From an uncultured Granulosicoccaceae bacterium (lineage in GTDB: Bacteria; Pseudomonadota; Gammaproteobacteria; Granulosicoccales; Granulosicoccaceae): a stretch of 63,385 nucleotides of DNA. Numbering within the stretch: position 1 is the stretch's first letter; every line of letters starts with the position of its first letter. Shown here in pieces: positions 48,755-58,721 of the stretch. The stretch lies in NCBI GenBank assembly GCA_938045275.1, contig CALIMV010000084.1, forward strand, positions 1 to 63,385, given 5' to 3'. The notes beneath the pieces were generated by a model that had not been told where the DNA came from, searched no databases, and worked only from the letters and a program-made list of their open reading frames with translations. The position numbers and the translations under genes were made by a program.

Positions 48755-49444
48755 CTAAGCTTGTTCAAAAGCACTCACTATGCGTTCGACAACGCTGTCG
48801 ATATCAAGTGAACTCGAATCGACATACAACGCATCGTCCGATGCAACCAATGGTGCATGCTGGCGTGATGAGTCGCGTTTGTCGCGGGCATCGATCTCTG
48901 CAGTTAAGGACGACATTGTAGTCTCTATTCCCTTTTCTTTCAACTGCTTAGCGCGACGCAATGCGCGCGTTTCAACTGAGGCCGTCAAAAACACTTTAAG
49001 TTGTGCGTCTGGGAACACGACAGAGCCCATATCACGCCCATCGGCTATCAAGCCTGGAAGCTGTCGAAAACTCCGCTGTTCGTCAAGCAGCGCAGTTCTC
49101 ACGGACTGCATGACCGCTACTTGTGACGCTATTTCCGCAATTTCTTCAGTTCTAAGCTCATTAGTAACATTTTCGTCACCAATCATGACGAGGACACCGT
49201 CTGTTCCGCGGGCATGAAATGTTGCCTGGAAAGTTGCCAACGCGCTCAAGACCGAGGATTCAGAGCTGATGTCGGCATTGGCTTTCTTACAAATAATTGC
49301 CGCTGCTCGATAAACCGCGCCACTATCGAGCAAATGAAAGCCCAATTGGGTTGCCAGGCGCTGGGCAACGGTTCCCTTTCCAGCTCCTGACGGACCATCA
49401 ATGGCGATAACCGGAGGTAAATTCCCTGTTGTTTCGGTGCCCAT
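48755..49444 (-). CDS. cmk: Cytidylate kinase
   Basis: A 229-residue P-loop kinase that phosphorylates CMP and dCMP. Walker A is IDGPSGAGKGT (about 16-25); LLDSGAVYRAAA, IADGRDMGSVVFPDAQLKVFLTA and ARDKRDSSR are the CMP-binding and lid segments. ATG 49444, 11 bases downstream of aroA. The order aroA-cmk-rpsA-ihfB is the conserved proteobacterial one. Confidence 0.97.
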   Translation of the reverse strand: MGTETTGNLPPVIAIDGPSGAGKGTVAQRLATQLGFHLLDSGAVYRAAAIICKKANADISSESSVLSALATFQATFHARGTDGVLVMIGDENVTNELRTEEIAEIASQVAVMQSVRTALLDEQRSFRQLPGLIADGRDMGSVVFPDAQLKVFLTASVETRALRRAKQLKEKGIETTMSSLTAEIDARDKRDSSRQHAPLVASDDALYVDSSSLDIDSVVERIVSAFEQA

Positions 49445-49455
49445 GCTGAATATGA

Positions 49456-50787
49456 TTATCCCGACCGGGACTCACTTACGCGCAAACCCGAACCCGCGGC
49501 TAGAGCGACAAAATCAGGAAAGGAGGTCGCTACATTGTCGCAATCGAGCACCGTAATCGGTCCGCTGGATATTAATGCAGCCATAGCAAAAGACATAGCT
49601 GTTCGGTGATCGCCAGAGCTATCCACTGTGCCTCCTTGTATTGAACCGCCAACAATGCGTGCCCCATCAGGGGTGTCGGTAATATCAACCCCCAGGCTGC
49701 GCAAGCCGTCAGTCATGACTTGAATTCTATCAGTCTCTTTTACTCGCAGCTCCTCAGCACCGGAAACCACCGTCGTGCCAACAGCACTGGCCGCAGCCAC
49801 AAACAGGGCCGGAAATTCATCAATGGCCAAAGACACCAGCTCATGTGGTACGTCGATACCTTTTAATTGTGCACCAGTTACATGCAGATCAGCAACCAGC
49901 TCACCCCCTGTTTCACGTTTATTGCTTTCCTCTATTTCGGCACCCATTAAACGCAATATATCGACAACGCCGCGTCTGGTCGGATTCAATCCAACATTGT
50001 TAATTGTCAAAGTGGAACCGGGGATCATTGCAGCACCAACAAGAAAAAATGCTGCCGATGAGATATCACCCGGTACATGCAAAGACGTGGCTGTCAGCTG
50101 TTGCTCGCCATCAAGCTCAACTCGAAGACCTTTGCTTTGCACTTCAACACCAAAACCGCGCAGCATACGCTCAGTATGGTCTCGCGTGACACCCGGCTCA
50201 TGAACAATCGTTTTACCTTTCGCGTGAAGTCCTGCTAGCAATATGCATGACTTTACTTGCGCACTGGCCATCGGCGTACTGTACTCAATGCCTTTAAGTT
50301 GATCACCGCCATGCAATGTGAGTGGCGGCATACCGTGTTCGGCCGTGCTGACCTGCGCACCCATTGCTTTGATCGGATCGACTATGCGGGACATTGGTCG
50401 CCGACTTAAACTCTCGTCACCCGTTAACGTAGCTGGAATGCGCAAGCCAGCCAGTAATCCAAAAAGCAAACGCATACCAGTACCAGCGTTTCCGTGATAT
50501 ATAGGCTGAGCAGGAGAACGCAACGCTTCGACACCTTTGCCATGAATTGTCAATTTGCCCGCACCTGGGCGCTCGATAATCACACCCATTTGTTCGAAGG
50601 CTTGCAAAGTATGCAACGCATCTTCACCTTCCAGAAAGCCGCTGACTTCAGTGATGCCATGCGCCATGGCACCAAACATAACCGATCGGTGAGACATTGA
50701 TTTGTCGCCCGGCACTTCTATCTTGCCAGAGAGTTTGCCACCGGCCTCTACCTGAAATTGCAACTTATTTTGTTTGTCTGTGTTCAC
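49456..50787 (-). CDS. aroA: 3-phosphoshikimate 1-carboxyvinyltransferase (EPSP synthase)
   Basis: A 443-residue enzyme of the shikimate pathway that adds enolpyruvyl from PEP to shikimate 3-phosphate. Motifs: GDKSMSHRSVMFGA; GNAGTGMRLLFGLLAG, the PEP/glyphosate loop; LSRRPMSRI; and the C-terminal IDEFPALFVAAASA and HRTAMSFAMAAL. The GNAGTG/LSRRPM combination resembles class II (CP4-like) enzymes more than E. coli AroA, which has GNAGTAMRPL. The start is GTG 50787. It follows tyrA by 130 bases. Confidence 0.96.
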   Translation of the reverse strand: MNTDKQNKLQFQVEAGGKLSGKIEVPGDKSMSHRSVMFGAMAHGITEVSGFLEGEDALHTLQAFEQMGVIIERPGAGKLTIHGKGVEALRSPAQPIYHGNAGTGMRLLFGLLAGLRIPATLTGDESLSRRPMSRIVDPIKAMGAQVSTAEHGMPPLTLHGGDQLKGIEYSTPMASAQVKSCILLAGLHAKGKTIVHEPGVTRDHTERMLRGFGVEVQSKGLRVELDGEQQLTATSLHVPGDISSAAFFLVGAAMIPGSTLTINNVGLNPTRRGVVDILRLMGAEIEESNKRETGGELVADLHVTGAQLKGIDVPHELVSLAIDEFPALFVAAASAVGTTVVSGAEELRVKETDRIQVMTDGLRSLGVDITDTPDGARIVGGSIQGGTVDSSGDHRTAMSFAMAALISSGPITVLDCDNVATSFPDFVALAAGSGLRVSESRSG

Positions 50788-50917
50788 TGTTTGAGTTTTT
50801 CAGAGTGGCGATAAATAACAATAACGGCAATTTATATCTATTATTTGTTCTTTTTTAGAACTGTACTTGTTTTGGAGCTGTTTGGAACGCCCACCGTACT
50901 GTTAAATAAACGCATAT

Positions 50918-51790
50918 TTATGGCCTGGAAATGGGACCGATATGTTGATCGCGTGCTTCTCTTGCTCTGCGAAACACAGTTTCAAGCATCGGACCATCAC
51001 CCTCAGCGATAGCTGTTTTAATAACTGTCAAATGAGCTTCAAATTCACTTATAGCCTGATAAACAGAATCTTTGTTCGATAAACAGATATCTCTCCACAT
51101 GATGGTTTCACCGGAAGCTATTCGAGAAAAATCGCGAAAACCACCGGCGGCATAGCGAAAGATCTCGTTAATCTCCTGACGCGAAGTCAATGTATCCACC
51201 ATAGCAAATGCGAGCACATGTGGCAGGTGACTGGTGGCGGCTAGTGCAGCATCGTGATGATCAGGCGTTATTATTTCGACAATGCCACCAGTTTTTTCCC
51301 ACAAAGCCCGAACAAGCTGAACCGCGTCTGCATCGGTTTCTGGCAAGGGTGTCAGTAATATACGATGATCTTGATACAGCTCTGCATCTACTGCCTCCAG
51401 CCCACTTTTCTCTTTACCGGCAATTGGATGCCCTGGCACGACTCGATTCAAATGAGGCAAGCAATCTTTAGCATCAGCTATAAACGGATTTTTCACACTA
51501 CCCGCGTCAGTCACGATGGCCTGTGGTCGAACAACCGGGGCAATTTTCTCAAGCTGTTCGCGCATGCTCAACATGGGCACAGCTAACATAATGACATCGG
51601 CGATGCCAGCAGCTGCAGCAATATCACAGGTTGCCTCGTCAATCACACCGAGACGAACGGCTTCACGGCCTTTTTCCAAGTCGCGTACAACGCCGGTTAT
51701 AGTGCCGCTGAAACCTGATTTCTTCAAAGCATGTGCGAACGAGCCACCAATAAGACCAACGCCCACGACACAGATATTGCTTATATTCAT
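50918..51790 (-). CDS. tyrA: Prephenate dehydrogenase
   Basis: A 290-residue NAD(P)-dependent enzyme that converts prephenate to 4-hydroxyphenylpyruvate in tyrosine synthesis. The Rossmann motif is VVGVGLIGGSFAHAL (about 8-22), and GHPIAGKEKSGLEAVDAELY contains the catalytic His. Dimer-forming helices follow. There is no fused chorismate mutase or ACT domain, so it is the monofunctional type. ATG 51790, 27 bases after pheA, which provides the mutase step. Confidence 0.95.
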   Translation of the reverse strand: MNISNICVVGVGLIGGSFAHALKKSGFSGTITGVVRDLEKGREAVRLGVIDEATCDIAAAAGIADVIMLAVPMLSMREQLEKIAPVVRPQAIVTDAGSVKNPFIADAKDCLPHLNRVVPGHPIAGKEKSGLEAVDAELYQDHRILLTPLPETDADAVQLVRALWEKTGGIVEIITPDHHDAALAATSHLPHVLAFAMVDTLTSRQEINEIFRYAAGGFRDFSRIASGETIMWRDICLSNKDSVYQAISEFEAHLTVIKTAIAEGDGPMLETVFRRAREARDQHIGPISRP

Positions 51791-51817
51791 TGAATAGCCA
51801 ACGATTAAATTACCTGG

Positions 51818-52996
51818 CTATACAGCTCTGGGGTATGAACCCAGAACGCGTAAACCAACAGCCTCATCTCTTAACTGAGCTAACACCGGGGCCAAAGTTT
51901 CATCGGACTGATGACCACATACGTCAATAAAAAAAACGTATTCCCACATTGCTGTTCGACCTGGCCGGGATTCTATTCGCGTCATACTAATGCCGGCTTC
52001 TTCCATAGGCTTTAGCATTCGGCGCAATCCGCCGGGTTTGTGCGGCGCACTAATCAGTAGAGAGGTGGCATCGTCACCACTGGGTGGCACTTCCTGTTTC
52101 CCAATGACCAGAAACCGGGTGGTATTGGTTTTGATGTCTTCTATGTTTTTAGCTAAAGCTGGTAGTTTATAGCGAAGGCCAGCTGACTCGCCTGCTATTG
52201 CGGCAATAGTCTCATTATCGACAGCAATTGCTGCTGCTGCCGCATTGCTACTTTCGCTAACACGCTCAGCATGAGGTAAATGCTCATCCAGCCAGCCTCT
52301 GCACTGAGCAAGTGATTGCGGGTGCGCATGAACCGCTTTAATGCTGTTTAGATCTGTACTTTGACTCAGCAGTTGATGCTGGATGCGCAGTAATACTTCT
52401 CCACAAACGCGTAGTGGTGTTTGCATGAGCAAATCAAGTGTGTGGTTTATTGTTCCTTCAGTTGAATTCTCAACTGGCACCACGCCAAAACGAACGCTGT
52501 CAGCTTCAACCGCGGTGAAAATATCGGCAATACTGGCATGTGGAACACCGATAACAGAGCGACCAAAATGTTTCATAGTCGCCTCCTCGCTATAGGTTCC
52601 TTGTGGGCCGAGATACCCTATATTCAACTGTTCTTCAAGTGAAAGGCTAGCGGAAATAATCTCGCGGAAGATACGCTGAATGTGCACATCTCGCATTGGC
52701 CCCTGGTTACGCGATGCGATTTTTTTCAGGATTTGAGCTTCACGTTCAGGCCGGTAAAAAGACACAATGGGCACGGCCCCAATTAAAGAAGGCGCCCCAC
52801 CGCGTTCAGCTCGTTCAGCTCGTACACCTGCGGTGTCTTTGACAGCTTTTGCCGCAGCACTGGCTTTTTTCACTTTCGCCACTTGCAAGGCGTTGCCAGC
52901 ACGCTCATTTAAAAGTGTCTGAATTTCCAAATCGATCGCATCGATGCGTTCGCGCAGACTTTCAAGCGTTGGCGATTTTGGTTCCTTGTCAGTCAT
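51818..52996 (-). CDS. pheA: Bifunctional chorismate mutase/prephenate dehydratase
   Basis: A 392-residue P-protein. The AroQ chorismate mutase domain (about 10-125; LRERIDAIDLEIQTLLNERA; FYRPEREAQIL) is followed by the dehydratase domain (about 130-305: IGYLGPQGTYSEEA, VVPVENSTEGTINHTLDLLM, TRFLVIG) and a C-terminal ACT domain (LISAPHKPGGLRRMLKP, MTRIESRPGRTAMWEYVFFIDV). Between the first and second mutase helices about 36 residues (44-79) replace a linker of about 11; see findings. ATG 52996. It heads pheA-tyrA-aroA-cmk-rpsA-ihfB. Confidence 0.96.
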   Translation of the reverse strand: MTDKEPKSPTLESLRERIDAIDLEIQTLLNERAGNALQVAKVKKASAAAKAVKDTAGVRAERAERGGAPSLIGAVPIVSFYRPEREAQILKKIASRNQGPMRDVHIQRIFREIISASLSLEEQLNIGYLGPQGTYSEEATMKHFGRSVIGVPHASIADIFTAVEADSVRFGVVPVENSTEGTINHTLDLLMQTPLRVCGEVLLRIQHQLLSQSTDLNSIKAVHAHPQSLAQCRGWLDEHLPHAERVSESSNAAAAAIAVDNETIAAIAGESAGLRYKLPALAKNIEDIKTNTTRFLVIGKQEVPPSGDDATSLLISAPHKPGGLRRMLKPMEEAGISMTRIESRPGRTAMWEYVFFIDVCGHQSDETLAPVLAQLRDEAVGLRVLGSYPRAV

Positions 52997-53035
52997 TTAC
53001 CAGGGTTACTATTGGCATTACCTTCGCTGCCGAGC

Positions 53036-55819
53036 TTATTCTTTATTTTCGCTGTCACCGTCAGCGTTGTCGCTATCGGTGTCTTCGGCATTGTCAGAAA
53101 CATCTTTTGGTTCGCCATCATCTGACTCAGACTCGGGTAATTCAGATTCATCTAATTCAGATTCATCTAATTCAGACTCAGCCGATTCAGGTTCAGCCGA
53201 TTCAGATTCAGCGCCTGCGTTTTTGTCTGCAGCTGCAGCTTCTTCCTGTGCTGCCTGCTCTTCGGCTGCCTGTAGCTCTTCAGATTGATTTGCATCTGTT
53301 TCGTCGATAGCCGCAAGTTCGACAAGCTCTTCACCTTCAGAGAGCCTGATGAGTCGCACGCCTTGTGTGTTTCTGCCGAGAACAGAGATTTCGCCAACAT
53401 TGGTTCGAACCAAGGTGCCAGCATTGGTAATTAGCATAATCTGATCTTCGTCACTTACCTGTACGGCACCGATGACGCGGCCATTTCTTTCACTGGTTTT
53501 AATATCGATTACGCCCAATCCACCACGACCTTTAGTTGGGTAATCTGCGGCTGCGGTTCGTTTACCATAGCCATTGACCGTCGCCGTTAAAATATCGCCC
53601 TCGCCAACAACTATAAGGCCGATAACCGTATCTTCCTCAGGCATTCGTATACCACGGACACCCGCCGCGGTACGACCCATAGTGCGAACGTTGGACTCTT
53701 TAAACCTCATGGAGCGACCACCGCTGGAGAACAACATAATATCGCTGTCACCTTCAGTTAACGCAACATCAATAAGGTAGTCGTCTACGCGTAAATCGAT
53801 AGCGATTATTCCGTTGGTACGAGGACGTGAAAAATCGGCCAACGCGGTTTTCTTAACAACACCTTTACTGGTGGCGAATAAAACAAATTTGTCTGGCGAG
53901 TAGTCACGCACAGTCAGTACCGCGTTTACACGTTCATTCTCTTCAAGCGGCAATAAATTTACTATAGGTCGGCCACGCGAACCGCGACTGGCCACCGGCA
54001 ATTCGTACACACGCTTCCAGTAAACCTTACCCACGCTTGTGAAAAACAGCACTGTGTCGTGCATGCTGGCAATAAAAAGCTTGTCGACAAAGTCTTCGTC
54101 TTTCATGGCCGTGGCTGACTTTCCACGACCACCGCGACGCTGAGCGCGATAATCTGAAAGTGGCTGCGCTTTAGCGTATCCGCCATGGGACAGCGTGACC
54201 ACCACGGACTCATCGGCAATCAGATCTTCCACCGTCATCTCTGAATGATCGACTTGTATAACGGTGCGGCGCTGATCGCCGTATTGGTCGATGATGTCAA
54301 CCAGCTCTTGGCGGACAACCGAACGCAAGCGCTCCGGGTCGGTCAAAATATCGAGATAATCCTCAATTTTGGTGAGTATTTCTTTGTACTCAGCAATAAT
54401 TTTATCCTGCTCCAGCCCGGTCAAACGATGCAGGCGCAAATCCAGAATGGCTTGGGCTTGCACTTCTGTTAGCTGGTACTGACCATCGTTCAAGCCAAAT
54501 TCAGACCCGAGGTTTTCCGGCTTGGATGCAGCGGCGCCGGCTCGTTCAAGCATACCGCTGACGATGCCCGGCTCCCATGTTCTAGCAACCAATTTTTCTT
54601 TCGCCGTGGCCGAATTCTCTGACTCTTTGATCAATTGAATAATGGGGTCGATATTGGCTAGTGCTACTGCCAGACCTTCAAGAATATGCGCGCGATCTCG
54701 CGCTTTTTTAAGCAAGTAGATAGTACGCCGCGTAACGACTTCACGGCGATGTCTGATAAAACAATTGAGTATTTCCGGTAGCGAAAGTAGCTTAGGCTGT
54801 TTGTCTACCAAGGCCACCATATTGATACCAAAAACCACCTGTAACTGGGTTTGCTTGTACAGCTGATTCAACATGATGTCGCCCGATTCGCCACGACGCA
54901 GTTCAATTATCATGCGCATTCCGTCCTTGTCGGACTCGTCGCGCAACTCAGTAATGCCCTCTATTTTTTTGTCCTTGACCAGCTCTGCAACTTTTTCCAA
55001 CAACCTTGCTTTATTTACCTGGTAAGGCAATTCTGTGACAACTATGGTGTCTTTGCCAGTTTTCTCATCGTGTTCGACTTCGGCTTTTGCGCGAATATGC
55101 AATTTGCCTTTACCCGTCCGGTAGGCTTCTTTGATACCACGAGCACCGTTGATTATTCCGTAAGTCGGGAAGTCTGGTCCTGGTAGATGCTGCATTAACC
55201 CTTCGACAGTAATCTCGGGGTCGTCAATCATGGCAATGGTGGCGTTGATCACCTCACTGATATTGTGCGGCGGGATGTTGGTTGCCATACCAACCGCGAT
55301 ACCGGACGAGCCGTTTACCAGCAAATGCGGTATTCGCGATGGTAAAACTTCAGGCTCTGATTCCGAACCGTCATAGTTGGGTATAAAATCGACGGTTTCC
55401 TGATCAATATCGGCAAGCAATTCTCGCGCTATTTTGGCCATGCGAACTTCGGTGTATCTCATGGCAGCCGGCGGATCGCCATCGACTGAACCAAAGTTAC
55501 CCTGACCATCTATCAGCATGTACCGCATGCTAAATGGCTGCGCCATACGAACCATGGAATCGTAGATAGCAGAGTCGCCATGCGGATGGTACTTACCCAT
55601 CACATCACCGACTACGCGAGCAGATTTTCGATGTGCCTTATTCCAGTCATAGCCTTGCTCGTGCATGGCATAAAGTACGCGCCGGTGAACGGGTTTCAGA
55701 CCGTCTCTGGCATCAGGCAAGGCTCGTCCCACAATAACGCTCATCGCGTAATCGAGGTACGACTGCCTCATCTCATCTTCAAGATTGATGGGCAGTATTT
55801 CTTTAGCAAATTCGGACAT
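53036..55819 (-). CDS. gyrA: DNA gyrase subunit A
   Basis: A 927-residue type II topoisomerase subunit. The catalytic tyrosine is Tyr122 (MRYTEVRM). The quinolone region [15 protein letters not shown] has the sensitive-type Ser83 and Asp87. The C-terminal beta-pinwheel contains the GyrA box as RRGGRGKS. The tail (about 870-927) is strongly acidic and partly repetitive ([18 protein letters not shown]), longer than in E. coli (875 total). ATG 55819. Divergent from ubiG. serC, often found next, is not here; pheA is. Confidence 0.98.
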   Translation of the reverse strand: MSEFAKEILPINLEDEMRQSYLDYAMSVIVGRALPDARDGLKPVHRRVLYAMHEQGYDWNKAHRKSARVVGDVMGKYHPHGDSAIYDSMVRMAQPFSMRYMLIDGQGNFGSVDGDPPAAMRYTEVRMAKIARELLADIDQETVDFIPNYDGSESEPEVLPSRIPHLLVNGSSGIAVGMATNIPPHNISEVINATIAMIDDPEITVEGLMQHLPGPDFPTYGIINGARGIKEAYRTGKGKLHIRAKAEVEHDEKTGKDTIVVTELPYQVNKARLLEKVAELVKDKKIEGITELRDESDKDGMRMIIELRRGESGDIMLNQLYKQTQLQVVFGINMVALVDKQPKLLSLPEILNCFIRHRREVVTRRTIYLLKKARDRAHILEGLAVALANIDPIIQLIKESENSATAKEKLVARTWEPGIVSGMLERAGAAASKPENLGSEFGLNDGQYQLTEVQAQAILDLRLHRLTGLEQDKIIAEYKEILTKIEDYLDILTDPERLRSVVRQELVDIIDQYGDQRRTVIQVDHSEMTVEDLIADESVVVTLSHGGYAKAQPLSDYRAQRRGGRGKSATAMKDEDFVDKLFIASMHDTVLFFTSVGKVYWKRVYELPVASRGSRGRPIVNLLPLEENERVNAVLTVRDYSPDKFVLFATSKGVVKKTALADFSRPRTNGIIAIDLRVDDYLIDVALTEGDSDIMLFSSGGRSMRFKESNVRTMGRTAAGVRGIRMPEEDTVIGLIVVGEGDILTATVNGYGKRTAAADYPTKGRGGLGVIDIKTSERNGRVIGAVQVSDEDQIMLITNAGTLVRTNVGEISVLGRNTQGVRLIRLSEGEELVELAAIDETDANQSEELQAAEEQAAQEEAAAADKNAGAESESAEPESAESELDESELDESELPESESDDGEPKDVSDNAEDTDSDNADGDSENKE
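53139..53213 (-). repeat. Five 15-bp repeats in the gyrA tail
   Basis: Units of 15 bases begin at 53139, 53154, 53169, 53184 and 53199; the first two are identical (aattcagattcatct) and the others differ by a few bases. They encode five pentapeptides of the type [10 protein letters not shown] in the acidic tail. Copy number could vary without breaking the frame. Confidence 0.85.
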
Positions 55820-56193
55820 GTTTGGAGAGGTAGGCTGGTAAGCAGAATAGACCTATATCAGCCCACAATCTTATCATAATGCTACTCATATTGCAGCGTA
55901 CTGCAGCTTCAAAAATCGCTGAATTTACTCAAATACTTGAACAAAAATCGAGTTTGGGAAGGCCTTTCAGGTGATTCAGTGAATTCCTGGTAACAGGTTA
56001 GAAATTTCAGCCTGCCCACATTGGTACAGGTATCGACAATATTGGCAATCAGTGCCCGATTATCAACCATTTTTTTCGAATGATTTTCTCGTCAAAACAC
56101 ACGTTCCCACTCGCATATACCGATCAGAAAGGGCAGAACTTACGTATAGTACGCAAAACACATCACGATCAGCTGACAGAGCACTGACGCAAC
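55820..56193. other. gyrA-ubiG divergent intergenic region
   Basis: 374 bases between divergent genes; both promoters should be here. On the plus strand TATAGT (56145-56150) is a good -10 for ubiG, but no clear -35 lies 16-18 bases upstream. On the minus strand TAAGAT, with CTGCAA 17 bases upstream, could serve gyrA. No gene or hairpin of note. Confidence 0.4.
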
Positions 56194-56916
56194 ATGAACA
56201 ACAATCAGAATGTCGATTTGAAAGAGTTGGAAAAATTCTCAGAGCTGGCCAGCCGCTGGTGGGATCCAAACAGCGAATTCAAGCCGTTACATCAAATTAA
56301 CCCGCTTCGGCTAAATTGGATTGATGAGCGTTCCAATTTGGCTGACAAACGCGTTCTGGACGTGGGCTGCGGAGGCGGTATTTTGGCAGAGTCCATGGCT
56401 GAACGCGGCGCATCCGTTGTTGGCATCGATCTGGCTGATGCTGCCCTTTCAGTCGCGCGGCTTCACGCACTGGATACGGGAGCCGAACTTGAGTATTTAT
56501 CTGTGTCTGCAGAAGATTACGCTCAAACCCACCCTGAGTCGTTCGATGTCGTCACCTGCCTGGAAGTACTCGAACACGTCCCGAACCCGGAGTCGACAGT
56601 AACTGCTTGTGCGAAATTGGTAAAACCTGGCGGGGCTTTGTATTTTTCAACAATCAATCGCAATCCCAAATCGTGGTTATTCGCCATTGTCGGCGCTGAG
56701 TATGTTTTAAAACTGCTACCAAAAGGCACCCACGAGTTCAAAAAATTCATCCAGCCTGCTGAACTCGAATCGTATTGTGTATCAGCCAAAATCAATGTCG
56801 CAGATATAACCGGTCTTACCTACAATCCGTTGTCAAAAGTATACAAACTGGAAAAAGACGTAGCGGTTAACTATATGATGCAGGCGCAAAAGCCACTGGT
56901 TGCACACGACGCGTGA
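56194..56916 (+). CDS. ubiG: Ubiquinone biosynthesis O-methyltransferase
   Basis: A 240-residue class I SAM methyltransferase that performs both O-methylations of ubiquinone synthesis. Motif I is VLDVGCGGGILAESMA (about 52-67). The family N-terminus is FSELASRWWDPNSEFKPLHQINPLRLNWI, and later motifs are FDVVTCLEVLEHVPNP and FSTINRNPKSWLFAI. ATG 56194. The stop overlaps the GTG start of the next gene (GTGA), so the two are translationally coupled. Confidence 0.96.
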   Translation: MNNNQNVDLKELEKFSELASRWWDPNSEFKPLHQINPLRLNWIDERSNLADKRVLDVGCGGGILAESMAERGASVVGIDLADAALSVARLHALDTGAELEYLSVSAEDYAQTHPESFDVVTCLEVLEHVPNPESTVTACAKLVKPGGALYFSTINRNPKSWLFAIVGAEYVLKLLPKGTHEFKKFIQPAELESYCVSAKINVADITGLTYNPLSKVYKLEKDVAVNYMMQAQKPLVAHDA

Positions 56917-57869
56917 GCACAACGGCAGACACATCGAAAAGTGACGAACAATCAGGTACCACCGAAGGCTCAGCTTTGTACTATGCATTGCTGTACGTGG
57001 AAACACTATCATCGAGCCAAGCTCTGGAAACACTGAAGTTCATTCAAACCCTTAGCAGCACTTTGAACGATGTTACTGAAGGCGATGTGGCCGAAAAGAA
57101 AATTCATTGGTGGCACGAAGAACTGACTCGGTTATCAAAGCAACAAGCTCGACATCCGGCAAGTATTGAGGTGCAAAAATTTCTCAACAGCCATGTATCG
57201 ATAGAAGCCTGTCTTGCCATTCTGTCAGCCGCCGCCTCTGAGCGCTACAATTCATTTGCCACCGAAAAAGAGCTAAACGAAACAATACGTGCAGACTACG
57301 GCGCTCGACTCAATTTACTTGAAATTGCGATAAATACAAAGCCGATTGCGCCCGCTAAAACAAAGGAGCATCTAAGCGAGAAACCAGTACGATTCCAGAA
57401 ACTTCCCGAGCTACTGAACAGCAGCGATGACGCTCTAACATCAAGTAGCACCGACATCATGGCTTTGGGTTTTGGGCAGTTCGATCGATTAAATTCACTG
57501 GCAAAACGTTTGCGATGTGGCTACTCGGTTTTTAGCGACGAACGTTATCAGGAATACGGACTGACACCTGAAGAACTGGTGAACCACGCCATGCAACCAT
57601 CGCAGGTTCAACACAAAATCCAAGCCTTAATACACAGCGCCGTAATCGACACACTCACCTCTTTTGAAAGTGCCGAAAATTGTATTGCACAAACACGAAC
57701 AACGACGTCAACGCCCTTGCCTGTACAAATCCTTTGTCAGATTCGTCATGCACAATTAAAATTGTGGAAAAAGCGCAAACCCAATTTACTAAACGAATCC
57801 GTTACGCTGACTCCATTAAGAAAATTTATTATCGCTTATCGCTGTAAGCGACGCTTCGAGCACCGTTGA
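56913..57869 (+). CDS. Squalene/phytoene synthase-like protein without the Asp-rich motifs
   Basis: A 318-residue helical protein related to the squalene/phytoene synthase superfamily; the segment KKIHWWHEELTRL...ARHPAS corresponds to the D..RREL...HP region of that family. The two DxxxD magnesium/diphosphate motifs are not present, so prenyl condensation is unlikely. It is closer to the NDUFAF6-type non-enzymatic branch. The start is GTG 56913, overlapping the ubiG stop by four bases. The coupling with ubiG suggests a role in quinone synthesis or respiratory assembly; that is an inference. Confidence 0.65.
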   Translation: MSTTADTSKSDEQSGTTEGSALYYALLYVETLSSSQALETLKFIQTLSSTLNDVTEGDVAEKKIHWWHEELTRLSKQQARHPASIEVQKFLNSHVSIEACLAILSAAASERYNSFATEKELNETIRADYGARLNLLEIAINTKPIAPAKTKEHLSEKPVRFQKLPELLNSSDDALTSSSTDIMALGFGQFDRLNSLAKRLRCGYSVFSDERYQEYGLTPEELVNHAMQPSQVQHKIQALIHSAVIDTLTSFESAENCIAQTRTTTSTPLPVQILCQIRHAQLKLWKKRKPNLLNESVTLTPLRKFIIAYRCKRRFEHR

Positions 57870-57871
57870 AT

Positions 57872-58666
57872 ATGATTTCTGAAAGCTATTACACGCCCAT
57901 TTCTGAAGCACAGCAGAGGTTCAAACTAAAACCCAATTCGCTGAAAGATCGAGTGGTGCTGATATCGGGGGCAAGCGGAGGTCTTGGTACCGTACTGAGT
58001 CACGCCTGTGCAAAAGCAGGCGCTACCGTTGTACTGGTGGCTCGAAAATTGAAGAAACTCGAAGCACTGTACGATTCTATTGAACAAATTGAAGGTGCAC
58101 CACAACCCGCTATCATAACGCTCGACCAGGCTAACGCACCTGAATCTGACTATCAGCAGTTGACCCAAATAATTGCCAGTGAGTTTGGCCGTCTTGATGC
58201 GCTGGTGCATACTGCCGCCGACCTTGGCGTGCTTAGCCCTCTGCGCATTATTCCACAAGCTGATTGGACACGCGTGATGTCTGTGAACCTAACCAGCGTA
58301 CGTTTGCTCAACAATGCCTGCTGGCCTATTTTGTCCTCGTCAGACAATGCCAGTATAACCTTTACAATCGATGATAAAACCAGTGCGTACTGGGGTGCCT
58401 ATGGCGTATCCAAGATAGCGCTTATGCATCTGGCTAACATGACATTCGATGAATCTGAAAAGCAACGTGGTGACGATGGGGCAGCAATTATTGCCGTCAA
58501 TGCCATAGACCCCGGTGCAATGCGAACGCCACTTCGACGCAAAGCATTCCCCGGTGAACTTGAGACAGAAAGCCCCACTCCGGAGTCTCGGCTCGGCCCA
58601 TTTCTTTCGTTGATCTCACGACAGGACCGACTACTAAACGGCGCTACACTTAAATGGATGGATTGA
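57872..58666 (+). CDS. YciK-like short-chain dehydrogenase
   Basis: A 264-residue SDR oxidoreductase. The nucleotide motif is VLISGASGGLGTVLS (TGxxxGxG with Ser in place of Thr). The NAG position reads HTAADLG. The catalytic Ser is less clear (SITFTIDDKTSAYW), while Tyr and Lys are in AYGVSKIAL. The ribosome site is weak; I use ATG 57872, with the in-frame TTG two codons earlier overlapping the previous stop. E. coli YciK is the best known relative and its substrate is not established. It ends the ubiG gene group. Confidence 0.82.
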   Translation: MISESYYTPISEAQQRFKLKPNSLKDRVVLISGASGGLGTVLSHACAKAGATVVLVARKLKKLEALYDSIEQIEGAPQPAIITLDQANAPESDYQQLTQIIASEFGRLDALVHTAADLGVLSPLRIIPQADWTRVMSVNLTSVRLLNNACWPILSSSDNASITFTIDDKTSAYWGAYGVSKIALMHLANMTFDESEKQRGDDGAAIIAVNAIDPGAMRTPLRRKAFPGELETESPTPESRLGPFLSLISRQDRLLNGATLKWMD

Positions 58667-58676
58667 AACGGATGGA

Positions 58677-58705
58677 TTGATTGGAATATATATTGAATAT
58701 ATTTT
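58677..58705 (+). promoter_or_regulatory. Probable davAB promoter
   Basis: TTGATT (58677-58682) and TATTTT (58700-58705) are separated by 17 bases in an AT-rich stretch just after the SDR stop codon. A direct repeat of ggatggattga overlaps the -35 (about 58656-58680). The ribosome site gagaga (58709-58714) precedes ATG 58722. Confidence 0.5.
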
Positions 58706-58721
58706 TTAGAGAGACACAATC

